Below, piece after piece: positions 5,488-7,243 of a DNA stretch of 7,243 bases (positions are counted from its first letter, which is position 1; the number at the start of each line of letters is the position of its first letter). Origin of the DNA: Sedimentisphaerales bacterium (GTDB taxonomy: Bacteria > Planctomycetota > Phycisphaerae > Sedimentisphaerales > SG8-4); NCBI GenBank assembly GCA_016928975.1, contig JAFGJR010000275.1, forward strand, positions 1-7,243, written 5' to 3'. The notes beneath the pieces were generated by a model. The model had not been told where the DNA came from. It ran no database searches and saw nothing but the letters and a program-made list of their open reading frames with translations. The translations under genes and the position numbers were made by a program.

Positions 5488-6370
5488 GTTCGGACTCCTG
5501 TAATTGTCGAAGCAGCTTGGCCCGCTCGACTGGATACGAACCAGTCCGTGTCTGATCCGACTTTTCGGGCAAGGGCTTCGATATCGGTTGATAATGGCAG
5601 CACATCACAGTGACGTTGTCCTGGGTACCCTCGTTCAGTGCTCTGTCGGCGAGTCGCTCGGGTAACAGCTCAATCGAGTGGCGGTCAGCGTCCCAAGCGC
5701 GCAGGAGTTCGGCGATCTGCTCATCTGAGACCACATCAGTGAGCCCATCCGTGCAAAGCAGGATCAAGTCACCTGGCAGCAGATGGTGCAGGCGTGTCTC
5801 CACTTCCAGCGGGCCGGGGTGACCCAGGTAGCGGTGAATTACGTGAGCGCATGGATGCTCTTTGGCTTCCTCCGGCGAGATCACCTCCGCATCGAGCAGA
5901 TCCTGGATGTGGCTGTGATCACGGCTGATCCTGCGAATTGTCCCATCGCGGAAGAGATACACGCGCGAATCGCCCAGCCAGGCAACATGGAGGATACCGT
6001 TGACAACCACCGCGCTGACCACCGTGGAGGCCATGCCTTTCAGGTCGGGATTTCCATTCGCCTGTTGAAGGATCGCCTGATTCGCAAGAACGATGGCCTC
6101 AACCAGCAACGTGAGGATCTGTTCAGATGTCAGAATGCAGCTTTCGTCCGGGCTTGGGCCGGCAAGTGAGGCCGAGATGTGCGCCACGAGCCACCACACG
6201 GTTGTGCTGCTGGCTACCTCCCCGCCCAATGCCCCTCCCACTCCGTCGGCAACTACCAGGACCCACATCTCCCGCCCACCCCGAGCGCAACGCTTTAGAA
6301 TGATTGCCCGCCCGGCATCCTCCAGGTTGTCCCGCGGGCCTTTTTCGATGCGGTATGCGATCTGCGTCAT
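5480..6370 (-). CDS. PP2C-family (PPM) Ser/Thr protein phosphatase
   Basis: This 296-residue enzyme carries the PPM metal-site motifs in order: R13-D-N-L-E-D18, VVADGVGG with D42 and G43, GMASTVVSAVV (112-122), WLGDSRVYLF with D134, SRDHS (149-153), LLCTDGLTD with D208, and DNVTVM with D251. All metal-binding aspartates expected for a Mn/Mg-dependent phosphatase are present, so it is probably active. It removes phosphate from Ser/Thr, presumably reversing the adjacent kinase. There are no membrane helices; a charged tail of about 35 residues follows the domain. The ATG has TTGGAG 8 bases upstream. A gap of 136 bases separates it from the membrane gene upstream, the largest gap in the operon, and could hold an internal promoter, though I see only a TGTAAT -10-like element with no good -35. 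The 3' end overlaps the zinc-ribbon/FHA gene by 8 bases. Confidence 0.93.
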   Translation of the reverse strand: MTQIAYRIEKGPRDNLEDAGRAIILKRCARGGREMWVLVVADGVGGALGGEVASSTTVWWLVAHISASLAGPSPDESCILTSEQILTLLVEAIVLANQAILQQANGNPDLKGMASTVVSAVVVNGILHVAWLGDSRVYLFRDGTIRRISRDHSHIQDLLDAEVISPEEAKEHPCAHVIHRYLGHPGPLEVETRLHHLLPGDLILLCTDGLTDVVSDEQIAELLRAWDADRHSIELLPERLADRALNEGTQDNVTVMCCHYQPISKPLPEKSDQTRTGSYPVERAKLLRQLQESEHE

Positions 6371-6506
6371 GTTTCACTCCAAAGTCAGAGATCCACTTTG
6401 CCTACCGATTACAGGATACGGGAGTCGCCTTTACGTCCGATGACGTTCGAATGACTGCTTCCTTTAGCGAGGCTTCCGCCTGAGCTCTTCCGGGCAGAAC
6501 ACCAGT

Positions 6507-6902
6507 TCATCGCGGGCCTTTGTCCCTCAGGATCCGGCCGATCGCACAGCATGCGGTGACCGCACACCCGAGAAGAAACAGGGCTGTGTAGCGCTCTCTG
6601 TTGCGCACGTGCAGCGAGTCCATGATCGAGTTCCATGTCACACTGCCCTCGACGTTGGCCAACACGTAGAGCACCGCCACCACCAGCAGCGCGCCCCAGA
6701 CAATGCGCCAGCGCACCCGCTTCCTCGGCGCAGTCGATGCTCTCATGGACGGCACCTGCGGAACCGGTCCGCCAGGTTGTGTTTGCTTTGGCTGACCTTG
6801 CATCTGTTTCATCACTCTTGTCTCCAGTTCCATTATTCCCGAGCACTCCCTTGCCTCGCTGACTGGCCGATGATTTCGCTCGTCAAGCGAGTGCTCCGCC
6901 AT
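6507..6902 (-). CDS. Two-helix membrane protein with a polar N-terminal tail, 131 aa
   Basis: I chose the ATG at 6902 because AAGGA lies 7 bases upstream; a longer frame upstream lacks this. Residues 1-60 are polar, with a Gln/Pro/Gly-rich stretch (34-52). A basic cluster (R60 to R66, KRVRWR) precedes helix 1 (about 66-84), a 20-residue polar loop follows, then helix 2 (about 105-124) and a short basic tail. The positive-inside rule puts both ends in the cytosol, so the long tail could contact or be phosphorylated by the kinase; Ser/Thr residues are present. It is the first gene of the leftward operon, separated by 136 bases from the phosphatase gene. No family is recognised, and a role as membrane anchor or sensor is inference. 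Confidence 0.72.
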   Translation of the reverse strand: MAEHSLDERNHRPVSEARECSGIMELETRVMKQMQGQPKQTQPGGPVPQVPSMRASTAPRKRVRWRIVWGALLVVAVLYVLANVEGSVTWNSIMDSLHVRNRERYTALFLLGCAVTACCAIGRILRDKGPR

Positions 6903-7091
6903 GTCTATGTCCTTTGTACTTGAGGAACTCGCTGAAACGTTGATGACAGGATTCTTTGCCGATGACGTGGGCCGCGCGATTGTCTGAAGGCACCTGCCGG
7001 TCGTCAGGCGCATGTCAATATCTAATCACGCTTCCTGCATTCCCAGCACGGACAATGGGTGCTGTAACTCTTTTTCCAAAGGAGGTGCTCT
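6903..7091. other. Divergent intergenic region between the signalling operon and the rightward gene
   Basis: This 189-base gap must hold the start signals of both flanking units, since they diverge. I see an isolated TTGACA on the minus strand (7013-7018) but no acceptable -10 at 16-18 bases, and no convincing plus-strand pair. The CTTTTT tract around 7070 lies just before the Shine-Dalgarno of the rightward gene. Promoters are therefore unassigned. Confidence 0.4.
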
Positions 7092-7243
7092 ATGGCCAGA
7101 CCAGCCATGCTGGTGTTCGGCAGGATGCCCGAGCCTGAGTCAGGGTGCTGGTACCTGCTGCGAGTAGAGGACATCGAGATCGACAATGGCGCCGCGCACG
7201 CGCGGTTGTGCCATCTCGATCCGGAACTGGAGGGGTTGGCTCA
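7092..7243 (+). CDS. 5' part of a gene of unknown function; runs off the right edge
   Basis: AAAGGAGGTG lies 4-5 bases before this ATG, one of the strongest ribosome sites in the window, and the frame stays open for 50 codons to the edge. The visible part (MARPAMLVFGRMPEPESG onward) is soluble, acidic toward the middle (VEDIEIDNG) and has lone cysteines at about residues 19 and 40. It is divergent from the signalling operon. Too little is visible to assign a family. Confidence 0.6.
   Translation, partial: MARPAMLVFGRMPEPESGCWYLLRVEDIEIDNGAAHARLCHLDPELEGLA

Noticed and set aside
6402..6506. Open continuation of about 34 codons after the stop of the 131-aa membrane gene, and a 33-codon ATG frame at the same place
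   Set aside because: No ribosome site and no recognisable sequence; several frames are open by chance here. Could be read-through, but nothing supports it.
2062..6902. Type VI secretion regulatory module (PpkA/PppA/Fha)
   Set aside because: The kinase has no vWA fusion or membrane helix, and no secretion component is present; the similarity is only at the level of domain types.
6990..7018. TTGACA as -35 box for the signalling operon
   Set aside because: The sequence 16-18 bases downstream (around AGGTGC) does not resemble a -10 element.
1..7243. tRNA, rRNA, CRISPR array or insertion sequence
   Set aside because: No cloverleaf, rRNA-like stretch, regularly spaced short repeats, transposase or terminal inverted repeats could be seen.

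Overview
The window reads as bacterial DNA of mostly high GC from a lineage I cannot name. Shine-Dalgarno sequences precede nearly every gene, genes are tightly packed with stop/start overlaps, and there is an exact match to the bacterial parS centromere consensus. The core is a leftward (minus-strand) signalling operon covering about 6902 down to 2062. In transcription order it encodes a two-helix membrane protein (131 aa), a PP2C-type phosphatase (296 aa), a zinc-ribbon/FHA protein (222 aa), a soluble Ser/Thr kinase with two zinc ribbons and a C-terminal FHA domain (about 420 aa), a zinc-ribbon/vWA protein with an intact MIDAS (269 aa), a YggT-like two-helix membrane protein (98 aa) and a one-helix membrane protein (100 aa). 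The kinase, phosphatase and vWA trio resembles the TerY-P triad of the Ter stress systems and, more loosely, the kinase/phosphatase/Fha set that controls type VI secretion. No Ter effector or secretion gene is in view. The likely logic is that the kinase phosphorylates threonines, FHA modules bind the phosphoproteins, the PP2C enzyme resets them, the vWA protein supplies a Mg-dependent protein-binding platform, and the small membrane proteins tie the complex to the membrane.

Converging on this operon is a rightward cluster of four very small cysteine-rich genes (1420-1995, 39 to 65 aa). The first three are joined by ATGA stop/start overlaps and the fourth has a strong Shine-Dalgarno. A strong hairpin (1997-2028) separates the two convergent units and probably terminates both. 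Upstream of the small genes lies a GC-rich stretch (752-1419) with no convincing gene. It holds a diverged tandem duplication with a 110-bp period and a perfect 13-bp hairpin about 30 bases before the first start codon.

The left end (1 to about 770) differs in composition: lower GC and codons rich in GCA, ACA, CCA and TCA. It carries the 5' part of a leftward gene for a probably exported protein, a sigma-70-like promoter for it, and the parS match directly abutting its furthest-upstream start codon. This block may be horizontally acquired DNA, or it may mark a contig misjoin. At the right edge a rightward gene of unknown function begins at 7092 behind a strong Shine-Dalgarno, divergent from the signalling operon.
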